A DNA stretch of 64,000 bases from Prosapia bicincta (GCA_036971475.1 JBAIZL010000001.1:279906925-279970924), one strand, 5' to 3'; counted from the first letter of the stretch, positions 36,534 through 47,209 are shown. Notes: generated by a model not told the origin, from the letters alone. Translations and numbers: made by a program.

Positions 36534-37356
36534 TAAACTCCCGATTACCCGTGGAATAGGGTGGCCCGACAACGCCGGATAACGAATACCCCGGATAATC
36601 CGCTATGAACAAAGAATACGCAAAACGATCGATAATCGATTATTATAACATAAGTTACACAAATAATGACTCCGGTTAATGCAATTCACACATAATCTTC
36701 AGAGGACAAAATAAATAGATTACAGAAAATAATTTAAAATGTCGATGTATTATAACATGTATATTTATAAGTCTAACTATTTACAATAAGTACATAGGTA
36801 TATGTCAAAAGTAAGTATGTATGTACATATTTAATTTCCAAATAATACAAAAAAAATCTGCCACTTTCATTTGTTTTTTTTGTGAGCATTGATTTTAGCT
36901 TTAATGTGAGATCTAACCATTTTGTCGCACAGTGTTTACTTGTCACAAAGCCATAAAGATCGTATATGACAGTCATGGATAATGCATATGTCACGGTCTA
37001 GACTATTTATAGCCGAGATTAGCTGACATTTGTTCACAATCTTATGATAAGCATTAGGTTTTAGGGCGTACAAGCATTTTGTCATTGTCTCTTACATACA
37101 GTAGTCTGCTCGCCCTTTTATTTTGCTGGCCCGCTTCGGGATTCTTCCCTTTCAATGTAAAAATTAGTACGTACATATCTATTCCCTTCATCTTAACTCT
37201 ATTAAGCCTTATATGTATTTACGCCGTAATTCACCGTTTGGAAATTTATACACATGAACCTGATTGGAATAAAAACTGGATATATGTAAAACAATCGCAG
37301 ACCCCGGATAATAAGCAAACTGGTTAAACCGCCCACGGATAATCGGGAGTTTACTG
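36531..37356. mobile_element. Non-autonomous pogo/Tigger-like DNA transposon
   Basis: Terminal inverted repeats CAGTAAACTCCCGATTA.CCGTGG (36531-36554) and the reverse complement ending GAGTTTACTG at 37356. They are preceded by TA and followed by TG (a likely decayed TA duplication) within TA-rich DNA. CAGT starts and TA targets are typical of the pogo/Tigger branch of Tc1/mariner. The interior of about 780 bp has only short frames and no recognisable transposase, so movement would need enzyme supplied in trans. GGATAA..CCGGATAA motifs recur as subterminal repeats near both ends. Confidence 0.8.
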
Positions 37357-37367
37357 TGTATATATCT

Positions 37368-37577
37368 ATTTTAAAACAACATAGGTTATTCAAATACAAG
37401 AATATTTATTATTTTATATCCAAAGCTTTTCGTGGGCAACCAACATCATCAGGAATGAAAATTACAATCTGATTTGTAATTTTCATTCCTGATGATGCTG
37501 GTACTGTTTGCCAACGAAAAGCTTTGGATATAAAATAATAAATATTCTTGAATTTGAATAACCTATGGTGTTTTAAA
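37368..37577. mobile_element. Family A inverted-repeat element (copy 1 of an adjacent pair)
   Basis: Arms start TTTTAAAACAACATAGG and end with its reverse complement. The plus core is CTGATGA 37489-37495 with GAAA 37516-37519. The minus core (complement of 37446-37452 and 37428-37431) has lost about 7 bases from the helix II loop, so only one arm keeps the fold. It is separated from the next copy by about 40 bases of mostly (TA)n. Confidence 0.8.
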
Positions 37578-37591
37578 TTATTAAACAAGAA

Positions 37592-37618
37592 AACGTATTA
37601 TATATATATATATATATT
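37592..37618. repeat. (TA)n between two fold-back elements
   Basis: Short TA run. Confidence 0.9.
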
Positions 37619-37675
37619 TTATAACAAAACAGGTTATTCAAATACAAGAATATTTATTATTTTATATCCAAAGCT

Positions 37676-37706
37676 TTTCGTTGGCAAACAGTACCAACAT
37701 CATCAG
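37676..37706 (-). ncRNA. Hammerhead-like core, minus arm
   Basis: Complement of 37700-37706 gives CUGAUGA and of 37676-37679 gives GAAA, with a 5-pair helix GUUGG/CCAAC between them. Confidence 0.5.
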
Positions 37707-37731
37707 GAATGAAAATTACAATAATGTCATT

Positions 37732-37789
37732 ATTTTCATTCCTGATGATGTTGGTACTGTTTACCAACGAAAAGCTTTGGATATAAAAT
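37732..37789 (+). ncRNA. Hammerhead-like fold, best family A example
   Basis: AUUC 37738-37741, CUGAUGA 37742-37748, extra U 37749, helix II GUUGGUA (37750-37756) with UACCAAC (37762-37768) around CUGUU, then GAAA 37769-37772. AAGCUU palindrome is 37772-37777, U 37778, then GGAU 37779-37782, which pairs with AUUC. After a small internal loop AUUUU (37732-37736) can pair with AAAAU (37785-37789), extending helix I. If active, cleavage would be predicted after U37778. The UUU triplet and the extra U are suboptimal relative to classical hammerheads, and helix III needs a second molecule. Confidence 0.55.
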
Positions 37790-37848
37790 AATAAATATTC
37801 TTGTATTTGAATAACCTGTGTTGTTTTAAATTATTAAACAAGAAAACG

Positions 37849-37904
<56 letters not shown>
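37849..37904. repeat. (TA)n microsatellite
   Basis: TA run on the right side of the element pair. Confidence 0.95.
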
Positions 37905-37906
<2 letters not shown>

Positions 37907-38086
37907 CTGAGTTCTGTATATAAAAGACATATGTAACTTTGTTATTTTTTGTTGTAGTGAAAATTAAAAACATGTATATAATAAGGAATAGCAGTGGTCA
38001 CCAACTTGCTATTGACGGACATAGTTTCACCACATGGTTCTTGATTGATTGTGTGAAATTAATACATATGTCTGCGCGCACGTATG

Positions 38087-38088
<2 letters not shown>

Positions 38089-38119
<31 letters not shown>
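38089..38119. repeat. (GT)n microsatellite
   Basis: About 14 GT units. Confidence 0.95.
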
Positions 38120-38121
<2 letters not shown>

Positions 38122-38229
38122 CCATAATATGTGGCAAAATAGTATATTAAGACTCTATATTAAAACGTATATAAAAACATTGTTTTTCTGAATATAACAT
38201 TTCTATTTGCTTTAACCTATTCTATGACA

Positions 38230-39095
38230 TGGGAAGTTTTTTCCTACTTACTTTTAAAAATGATATCGGGAAGGTGGTAGCCCTGATTGTCGATATACTG
38301 ATGCAAGAGAACTCTGAAGCTCGTAAAACCTCTCCGGCATGGGTTGAAGTATGCGCGGGGGTTCCTCGTGAGTTGTTCAGGCCATGCAGGTGTCTGGGAC
38401 GATGTTTAAAAACCTCGGCTTTCAAGTAACCCTACAAAAAAGTCATAGGAGGTTTTGTCGGTAGATCGTGATGGCTTCGAAGTATCTCCTCCTCGAGAAA
38501 TCAATCGACCAGGAATCATTTGCCTAAAAATGTTCATTGTTTTGCAGGCAGTTTTGTGGCACCCTCCTGCCTTAACCACACATTTTCGTAAGCACACTTT
38601 GGTGATGCAGGTTCAAAAAATTCATGTCATCATGTTATCGTATCCGTTTGAGTTAACAATAACAGTAAGGCCACTCTCTTAAACAAAATATGGGCCTAAG
38701 CGAGTTACTACATGTTCACTACGAAAAAACCTTTCATGGATTACCTGTGGGTGGTTTTCACTCCAATAACGGAAATTGTGTATATTTATACCGACAGACA
38801 GATGAAAATGCGCAACGTCACTGAAAAAAACAACGGCGTCAAGTGAAAGATTTTTCATGCGGGATTGGCACGCTTCCGTACAACTCAACCAACCACGTGG
38901 TGACAGTTTTCTGACAGTAACCATTTTACATGAATGCAAATTTAGGTCCATGTGTAGGATTCTACACACAATATGGTCAGACATTTGAAGAGTGGCTGCA
39001 AGTTTGCGAGCTGATCTTTGAGGGGACTGCAATGAGTTCCTAATTGCGTTGATGTTTTCAACGTCAGTTTTTACGGGCACCCAGAGTGGTTCCAC
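38230..39095 (-). pseudogene. Decayed mariner-like (Tc1/mariner superfamily) transposase
   Basis: The first frame (39095-38679, minus) has a helix-turn-helix region typical of these transposases (RNSLQSPQRSARKLAATLQM, then SDHIVCRILH). It is followed by the segment DAVVFFSDVAHFHLSVGINI, then FRYWSENHPQ, where the catalytic second-Asp block SDEAHF has become SDVAHF. Further downstream on the same strand, in other frames, SKPSRSTDKTSYDFFVGLLE (about 38480-38420) corresponds to the W..RSPDLTPLDFFLWG block holding the third catalytic residue. Several stops and frameshifts separate the pieces. The enzyme would cut and paste DNA at TA sites; this copy is dead. No clear terminal inverted repeats were seen. 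Confidence 0.75.
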
Positions 39096-39265
39096 CTCAT
39101 CTTGTCACAACAGATGTTGTCCCCCTTGGTTTTTCACGATAGATCCAGTCTCGCGGAAGGTTTTCACAACAGATCCAGTCCCCTTGAAGTCTTTCATAAC
39201 AGGTACAGTCCCCCGTAAATTTTTTCACAGCAGATCCAGGCCCTTGAAAGTTTTTCACAATAAGA
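39090..39265 (+). repeat. ~31-33-bp degenerate repeat, about 5 copies
   Basis: TTTTTCACAACAGATCCAG-type units followed by TCCCCTTGAAG-type spacers, just beyond the 5' end of the mariner remnant. Confidence 0.8.
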
Positions 39266-39387
39266 TTCGGTCTGGTAATGACCAAGAAGAGCAATTTGAA
39301 ATTGGCTTCGGAACTCACGCTGGTCCACGGCAACTGACTCTTTGCCTTGAAAGCAAAAGCTCTGTGCATTCGCCCACACCATAACGT

Positions 39388-39840
39388 ACCTATCAATCTA
39401 ACTATCCGTTTATCTCTCCCTCGCCATATCTAAGTCTCTATGCGTCTACTTATCTATCAAACTACCTGTATATCTATCAATCTATTAATCCGTCTATCTC
39501 TCCCTCGCTATATCTATGTCTCTATCCGTCTACTTATCTATCAATCTACTTGTATATCTATCAATCTATCTATTCGTCTATCTCTCCCTCGCTATATCTA
39601 TGTCTCTATCCGTCTACTTATCTATCAATCTACCTGTATATCTATCAATCTATCTATCCGTCTATCTCTCCCTCGCTATATCTATGTCTCTATCCGCCTA
39701 CTTATCTATTAATCTACCTGTATATCTATCAATCTATTAATCCGTCTATCTCTCCCTCGCTACATCTATGTCTCTATCTGTCTACTTATCTATCAATCTA
39801 GCTGTATATCTACCAATCTACCCATGTATCTATATATTTA
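39388..39840 (+). repeat. 84-bp tandem repeat, about 5 copies, built of TCTA-like units
   Basis: TCTCTCCCTCGCTATATCTA recurs at 39413, 39497, 39581, 39665 and 39749, exactly 84 bases apart. The filler is TCTATCAATCTA-type tetranucleotide-like sequence. All three plus frames stay open because 84 is divisible by three, yielding repetitive Ile/Tyr/Ser/Leu peptides with no sign of being genes. Confidence 0.95.
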
Positions 39841-39845
39841 ACTGC

Positions 39846-39970
39846 ATATATATCGAAGTTCGATCCCCGGCAGTGCAAAGAATATCTGTGGGGTTTTTGG
39901 TTTCCAGGTTTCATCTGTCTGTAAAAGTAGTACCTATCTTCAAACTTAGTAATAGTAGCCTGTTGTAGTG
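39846..39970 (+). repeat. Possible tRNA-derived SINE fragment (B box end)
   Basis: GAAGTTCGATCCCCGGCAGTG resembles a tRNA T-arm and acceptor (B box GTTCGATCC). No A box precedes it, because the TCTA array does, so only the 3' part of a tRNA-like head is present, followed by an unknown body. Confidence 0.35.
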
Positions 39971-40360
39971 CTGGGCATATAAGCATCAATATATACGGTA
40001 TAGCACAAGTAAGGGAGCTTTAGCCAACCTTTCCACAAGTGGACTCAAACAATTCTTTGTTATATATAACGATGTTTCTGATTAAGAAATGCATTATTTT
40101 ACTAAAACGTTAATCTAAATTAATTAAAAACCCTATTCTAAAGTAATGATTTATGTATTATTCAGTATTCAATGAGAAAACTGTTTACATTTTGTAGTAA
40201 AAATATTACTTAAAAAATAATTTCGTCATAATAATTTATGGCAGTACTATTATCAAATTATTTATTATCAAATAAATGTTACGAGTGCCAGTGAATCAAT
40301 AATGACTCACTAATAGTTACTAATAAATAATAATTCACTGAAGAATTTGTTTGATAATAT
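39971..40360. other. Non-coding spacer
   Basis: No supported feature. Confidence 0.55.
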
Positions 40361-40361
40361 G

Positions 40362-40412
<51 letters not shown>
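40361..40412. repeat. (CA)n microsatellite
   Basis: About 26 CA units followed by AAAC units. Confidence 0.95.
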
Positions 40413-40418
<6 letters not shown>

Positions 40419-40429
40419 AACAAACAAAC

Positions 40430-41811
40430 GGTAGAGTATATATACATCCTGAAACTGATATCAGAGAAAAACGTAGATAAGTATTGTTTGGCTCATGTAC
40501 TCATATTATTGAATGTTTATTTGCTTAAAATAAAATGTTCCAAGAAGCAAATTATCCCTTATATTTATTCTGATATTTGTTAAACATTAGGTGTCTATAA
40601 ACTTACTGTTCACAACTAGTTTCTAGTGCCCTCAAGTTAATTTATCAAACTGGTAATATATTTTATTAGTTTTACAAGAATAGTAAACAGGCCTATTTTA
40701 GGTATAACACATAAAATAAAGATAGAATTATTTTATTGGAGTTTAAAAACATGAAGACTTGGTTGCAAAAAAACCACAATAAAAACTTCTTTTCCGTTTG
40801 AAATAGGTACCTAATACTTATTCCAAATCTGTCAAATAAATCACCTTATAGTGTTAGTTTAGTGAGCAGCGCCTGAAAATGGGAATGGAGGTTACTTTAC
40901 GTACAGTGTTGTAAGTCGATGTAAAAGTCTCTCCGACAACTGCAGGGGGACTTAAGACTATATAATATATATATGTGTATATAATATATATATATATACA
41001 ATGTACACAGTCACACACACACATTTATTTATTCAACAATTAAATTATTCCTTTGAAAATCGATGTACTATATGTTTCAATGCTTTATTTATCAGGTATT
41101 AATATTTAAAATTGTCCCATTGTTTTATCCATTGGTTCTTCTGTCTCTTAACATAACCCTAAAGTGCTATTATGATTAAACTTTGATAAGGCAATGAATA
41201 TTTAAACAAGAATATTGAAAGTAAATAATATTTTCTAATAAATAATGTTTTTGCCTTGTTTATAAAGTCTGCTTGAAATGGTTAACTTTAAATTGCTTTT
41301 GACCGATATTTTTATAAAACTTTGATTTCAAATACATTTTTGGAGACTTCTCTTAACAACTAATTAGTTTAAGTCTCTACTTTTTATTATCTTTTGCGGC
41401 TGCATTTTAACCATTTTTATGTTAGTCTCATTCATTTCTGTTTACCATTTTATCTTAAACTTTCAGAATATAATACATGTCATAACATAGAATTTTAAAA
41501 TCCCGTTTAGTATGATAACGAGTCTACATTTTTAGTACCATTCATTCAACCTCGTTTGATGATATATATTCTTGTGGAAATTTGTTTTCTATATTAATAA
41601 AATGTTTAATTAGAAGACAATGAATTGCCTCGTACAAAATAGCACTGGTAACTACACTTTTAAAATATCTGTTTTGAAGATTTTCCTCAAAGTTAAGTTA
41701 TAACAGTTTTTACCAAATTTCACAATGTTAAATAATCTTTTTAATGTTTTGAATTCCCCTTGATTCAACCATCATCTGGAATATAATATTGTTTATATAC
41801 TATATTATTAT

Positions 41812-41813
<2 letters not shown>
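40430..41813. other. Non-coding spacer
   Basis: Short TA runs at about 40960-41000 and a small CA run near 41012. No gene. Confidence 0.55.
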
Positions 41814-41893
<80 letters not shown>

Positions 41894-41936
41894 TAAATAA
41901 ATAAATAAATATATATATGTGTGTGTGTGTGTGTGT
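41814..41936. repeat. Compound (TA)n / (AAAT)n / (GT)n
   Basis: TA run of about 70 bases, seven AAAT units, then TA and GT. Confidence 0.95.
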
Positions 41937-41949
41937 TTGTATATATATT

Positions 41950-44727
41950 AATAGTGCAATATTGTTTTATAGATTATATTATAAATATAGTAAACCAAAC
42001 AGTTAAAATTAAAAAATAGTTCTCGCATCACAAACACCAAATCTTATAAACCCAATCTTTATTTATGAAAAGAGAGATATATTAAACTATGTAAACGGGT
42101 GTAATAAAATCTAGCTATTAGAAAGTGATTAGGTTAGGAGCGCTTTAAAAAAAAATTAAAATAGCTTTGGAAACCTTATTTATATTTTTTATGTAACTTA
42201 ACATATCCAGATTCGGTTTCCATATAGATATTCTATTTACCGGTAATACAGGCATGACACCTATAAGAGCTTAGTATATATTAGAATAAGTATGTAGCTG
42301 TAAATTCAAGTATAAAGCAATATTTCAACCATGGGGCCGAGTTAGATTAAAAAATAATTAGATACGAGCTAGGATTCTTTCTTGTACAACTCCAGAATCT
42401 TAGTTATTGTAACAGTTTAGCTTAATATCAAGTTATTTGGAACGTAGCTAGTGAGAAATGCTCTCAACGGTAAAGATTGAAGCAGTTGACTCTAAATCTC
42501 AGTAAACATTAATTTATTAAAACAAACACACTAGGTCATAAAACAATTTCGGCGATGATGTTGTCTTTCTCAGTGCTTGGCAGTCAGTAGTGATAACTAT
42601 CTGTTATTATTACTCAAACTGTTTAATTATCTAGTTTATTTTAAGATATAGTTATCTATAGATTAAATAATTGTAAAAGCTAGTCTTCTCTACAGGCCTA
42701 ATATAGTGTTATTTAAAATTAGGCCATTTTAATTTTGTTACCACTTATACAAAGCAACATTGTAATTTAAAACCAATATCCCAATATCTACACGAACACT
42801 AGCAATAAAATACGTGGACATTATTTCCTCCGTGACCTTGCATTATCCAAGCAGAGAACACAGAAGCTGACAAATCCACGTAATTGTATTAAACCATTTA
42901 TATGCAAATTAATCAAAATACCAATTTCCTTTTAGCGATGCACACAGCAAGGCCTGGCGAAAGGATGTTATACAAAATTCTGTTTGAAGGGGAACTTTAA
43001 GTTCTGGTTTCGGTTATTTATCCTCCTACGGTCATATATCAAAATAACAGTTATATTTTAATCATCTTTTTAAGTTTCTACTTTAATTAACCTTAAAGAT
43101 TCCCGTTAATGGTAAAAATCCAATGTAATATATAAAATGTATTTGTATATGAGAGGAAAACTTTTCACAAAAGGGGCAACGTATGCAGTATAGTTATTAA
43201 GTCTCATTTGGTCTAAAATAAGTGATAACATATGATTTCATAAAACAGCTGATATTTTATGTAGTAGAACAGCTTTTTTAACGCATAGGTTTTATTATAG
43301 TATTTATAATATTTGAAATTATTTAATACACAGTAATTTAAAAAAAATTCTCTCTGTTGATCAAGTAGGAATTAACTTTATATAACTTTAAAATTTTTTT
43401 TATATTACTTTTTTTTATTACAAATATATTTTTGAGAAATCAGGTAGAAAAGGCAGGACACATATACGTAAGACAAGAACCCCCTGAAATTATAAAAGTC
43501 CAAGTAACCTGTAAAAAAGTAAAATCGCAACGAATAACTAACCAACATCTGCCTCGTTTTAGTTCAAGTAGAGCCCGTCAAATAAAATTGTTAGACTAGT
43601 TTTAATTTTCAAAGAGGAAGTCCTGTCACCGCTATGCCGTCTAAGGAACTAACAAGCTGAAACGGCCAAGCTAGTACTGAAATGGGATAAAAAAATAATT
43701 ATTTTATCGATACTTTCGTTGCTTTGCCCTTAAGATGATCATCGTCATGATTTAAGGTGAGTCAATGTACAACAGATTTTCAGCTGATTGTTTTCAGGTG
43801 TGCAGCAGACGACGCCGAAATCGGTATTTCACCCTCCATATATATAAACCACTTAACTTTAGCAGAACACAAATTTATACATTAATATCTCATAGGCAGG
43901 GGCAAAAGAAATATAAGGCTGGAAGGTGGGCGGCAGTAACACGTATCCTAAAGGACTTTCAAGAATTCGCTTACCACGGAGCGTTCGAGAGTTGAGAATT
44001 CGCTAGACGTTTAAAATGGTGTAGACACGTTCAAGAGGTTTAATTTGAAGAAATCAGACGTAGTAATATCTAAAACAAATTTGTTTTTCTAAACATTCTC
44101 CACTGTTTTTATACAGCTCCTGAATGCAAGACTGATAAAACAGAGTTGATGTAGACTATATTAGTATTCAAATATTGCCCTAACTTTATAATTAATTTGA
44201 AGTCATACATTTAAATTTATTTTACGAAAAACAAAATGTTCACAAAGCGAAATTTTATTGTCAAAAATCTTCAAAATATGGTAAACGTTAAATTTATATT
44301 GCCGAGGAAAATTTAAAAATTTTCTATTTAGGTTGTATATTTAAATTTATGAAATTCAACGTATGTACAAAGAAATATTTCATAAATTAAATTCTCTAAT
44401 ATTACTATTTATAGTTTTATATATAACAAAAACACGAACTTGCAACCTCCTCAGCCAATGCCATTTTAATTTCTTTCTCACTTTGAAGTTTTTTATCAAT
44501 AAAACCTTTCTATTAGACCCATTCGTTTCATATCATAAAATAAAATTTAAAATTAAAATCACTCTTTTGTAGTCCAGCAATACATGTAAATGTCATTCCC
44601 TCATAATCGAATCTCACTCCTTTATAATTCAAAGGAGTTATTTTCTAATCGATTACCTTATATATTCGTCATAAATCTCGGCCACAAGCAGGCACGTAGA
44701 TCTCATAACTCAAGACATTATAGTTGC
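41950..44727. other. 2.8 kb without a supported gene
   Basis: Short frames only. A possible solitary family-D-like arm on the minus strand (about 43700-43735, ..CTTAAGGGC..GCAACGAAAG..) is too degenerate to call. Confidence 0.5.
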
Positions 44728-44730
44728 CTC

Positions 44731-45959
44731 GGTCAAGCTCTTACTTTCTCCGCTCGTAAAGCGTTCGATGATTGTGTATCGAAAGCATAGTCGATTTTAT
44801 TGCAACCATAAAATCTACCGCTTATGAGCTACAATGTATATTTTTACCCTATAGTGGTGAAATGGCTTCAGAGTAAAAGTGACCTCTATGGTTAAATGGC
44901 TACTTAAGTAGAATACCAATATCAGGTGATGTCTGCGGAGTTTCTTATGCTAAAAATAAGGATACCAGTAGACAATTGGCCACTATGATCTTAATGGCAG
45001 TAGTTATGTGCACGATTTACTGAATAATATAAGCACAGTTAGTTGATGGGGATTTTGAGTATCCAATAAGTAGTTATGGGAATAATGGTGGGATTATAAG
45101 CTGTTTACACTATTCTTCGCGGATGTTCAGATCGTGATATCGGTAGACGGACAAGATCTTAGTTGTATGATAAGAAAACGCCAGGCGGAATAATAGGTAC
45201 TAGACTTATTAATTAGCATTCTAAAATGTAATTATCTAATATTTGGGAAAAACGATATTTGCGACTTTAGCTCAGAAAACAACGAAATCAAGGGGGTAGA
45301 AAAGTGTAAATATCTAGGGGTGGTTTTTAATAAGAAAGGCGATAGTGAGGTGAAATTAGGTTGAAGACTAAGCAACGACAGAGCAATGAAACGAACTTAA
45401 GCTCTCTTCTCCGGAAAAATAAAAGTATGAAACATCAATGAAACACATTTATAAACGTATTGTACAGTGCGTTACACTCTCCAATTCAGAGGTATGGGAT
45501 GTTCACAAAACTAATAATAAAAAAAACTAATGACGATGGAATTGTATTATTTACGACGAAACTGCAGTAAATTGGAAATAGATAAAATTATAAGGTAGGA
45601 TATAAAAATAAATCAATCAGAATGGTTTGGGTGTGTAAAGAGGATGATAGAATACAGGTGACATCGAAAGGTTATGGTGGATTCCCCATAAAAATGAAAG
45701 AGAGGACGGCCACGAAGTAGTTGTCGTGATGGTATCGACGAAGCGATGACTTCAAAAAACTGAAAAGAGAATTAACGTATGACAGAAGAAAATGAAAATT
45801 GGCGCGCCTGCTGTTATAGACTCATATATATATATATTTGTAGATTATGCAACACTGTTTTCTTGTATACACTTATCACTTTCACTTATGTACTTAAACA
45901 AGAATCTTACTTGGTATTTATGCGAGTACTTTCAAAGACTGGTTAGTGTCTTCATCCTC
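44731..45959 (+). repeat. 1229-bp tandem duplication, copy 1
   Basis: Identical to 45960-47188 except for one substitution noticed (C at about 45063, T at about 46292). All three boundaries contain CCTCGG (44728-44733, 45956-45961, 47185-47190), that is 6 bp of junction microhomology. The unit contains the reverse-transcriptase relic and ends in the left arm of the inverted-repeat element. Confidence 0.95.
44900..45780 (+). pseudogene. Decayed non-LTR reverse transcriptase (RTE/endonuclease-RT type)
   Basis: The segment near 45118 reads FADVQIVISVDGQDLSCMIR, matching the catalytic FADD block of non-LTR reverse transcriptases with the second Asp changed to Val. Further on come KGVEKCKYLGVVFNKKGDSE (about 45295-45350), a WFGCVKRM-like segment (about 45622) and RGRPRSS..RDGIDEAMTS (about 45702-45755). 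These are in the order of the RT, connection and C-terminal blocks of arthropod endonuclease-reverse transcriptases. Numerous stops and frameshifts interrupt it. The 5' endonuclease half is not visible. Confidence 0.75.
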
Positions 45960-47188
45960 GGTCAAGCTCTTACTTTCTCCGCTCGTAAAGCGTTCGATGA
46001 TTGTGTATCGAAAGCATAGTCGATTTTATTGCAACCATAAAATCTACCGCTTATGAGCTACAATGTATATTTTTACCCTATAGTGGTGAAATGGCTTCAG
46101 AGTAAAAGTGACCTCTATGGTTAAATGGCTACTTAAGTAGAATACCAATATCAGGTGATGTCTGCGGAGTTTCTTATGCTAAAAATAAGGATACCAGTAG
46201 ACAATTGGCCACTATGATCTTAATGGCAGTAGTTATGTGCACGATTTACTGAATAATATAAGCACAGTTAGTTGATGGGGATTTTGAGTATTCAATAAGT
46301 AGTTATGGGAATAATGGTGGGATTATAAGCTGTTTACACTATTCTTCGCGGATGTTCAGATCGTGATATCGGTAGACGGACAAGATCTTAGTTGTATGAT
46401 AAGAAAACGCCAGGCGGAATAATAGGTACTAGACTTATTAATTAGCATTCTAAAATGTAATTATCTAATATTTGGGAAAAACGATATTTGCGACTTTAGC
46501 TCAGAAAACAACGAAATCAAGGGGGTAGAAAAGTGTAAATATCTAGGGGTGGTTTTTAATAAGAAAGGCGATAGTGAGGTGAAATTAGGTTGAAGACTAA
46601 GCAACGACAGAGCAATGAAACGAACTTAAGCTCTCTTCTCCGGAAAAATAAAAGTATGAAACATCAATGAAACACATTTATAAACGTATTGTACAGTGCG
46701 TTACACTCTCCAATTCAGAGGTATGGGATGTTCACAAAACTAATAATAAAAAAAACTAATGACGATGGAATTGTATTATTTACGACGAAACTGCAGTAAA
46801 TTGGAAATAGATAAAATTATAAGGTAGGATATAAAAATAAATCAATCAGAATGGTTTGGGTGTGTAAAGAGGATGATAGAATACAGGTGACATCGAAAGG
46901 TTATGGTGGATTCCCCATAAAAATGAAAGAGAGGACGGCCACGAAGTAGTTGTCGTGATGGTATCGACGAAGCGATGACTTCAAAAAACTGAAAAGAGAA
47001 TTAACGTATGACAGAAGAAAATGAAAATTGGCGCGCCTGCTGTTATAGACTCATATATATATATATTTGTAGATTATGCAACACTGTTTTCTTGTATACA
47101 CTTATCACTTTCACTTATGTACTTAAACAAGAATCTTACTTGGTATTTATGCGAGTACTTTCAAAGACTGGTTAGTGTCTTCATCCTC
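45960..47188 (+). repeat. 1229-bp tandem duplication, copy 2
   Basis: Second copy, continuing at its 3' end into the right arm of the inverted-repeat element, which copy 1 lacks. Confidence 0.95.
46129..47009 (+). pseudogene. Decayed non-LTR reverse transcriptase, duplicated copy
   Basis: Same relic as at 44900-45780, shifted by 1229 bases, with the same FADD-to-FADV change and the same stops. The decay therefore predates the duplication. Confidence 0.75.
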
Positions 47189-47195
47189 GGGCATA
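47148..47195 (-). ncRNA. Hammerhead-like fold, family C, minus arm
   Basis: On the minus strand UAUGC (47195-47191), CCGAGGA (47190-47184), helix II AAGAC/GUCUU, GAAA (47162-47159), palindrome AGUACU (47159-47154), C 47153, then GCAUA (47152-47148), which pairs with UAUGC. Confidence 0.5.
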
Positions 47196-47209
47196 CTCAA
47201 GTATACGAG

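Larger units (their letters stand above)
37621..37828. mobile_element. Family A inverted-repeat element (best-preserved copy)
   Basis: Arms beginning AACAAAACAGGTTATTCAAA are nearly perfect reverse complements. Both arms carry an uninterrupted CUGAUGA, helix II, GAAA, AAGCUU series. The flanking sequence ATTATTAAACAAGAAAACG beyond the right arm also follows the right arm at 37577 and is inverted before the arm at 12578, so the true element is longer than the hairpin. Flanked by (TA)n on both sides. Confidence 0.82.

Noticed and set aside
39440..39968. Four overlapping Ile/Tyr/Ser/Leu frames that look like membrane proteins
   Set aside because: All are readings of the 84-bp TCTA-derived repeat, open because its length is a multiple of three.
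42540..42590. Possible hammerhead-like solo motif on the minus strand (CTGAGAA..GCCGAAATTG)
   Set aside because: The core is altered and no helix II can be formed. No partner arm.
43700..43735. Possible solitary family D arm
   Set aside because: Too degenerate to distinguish from chance.
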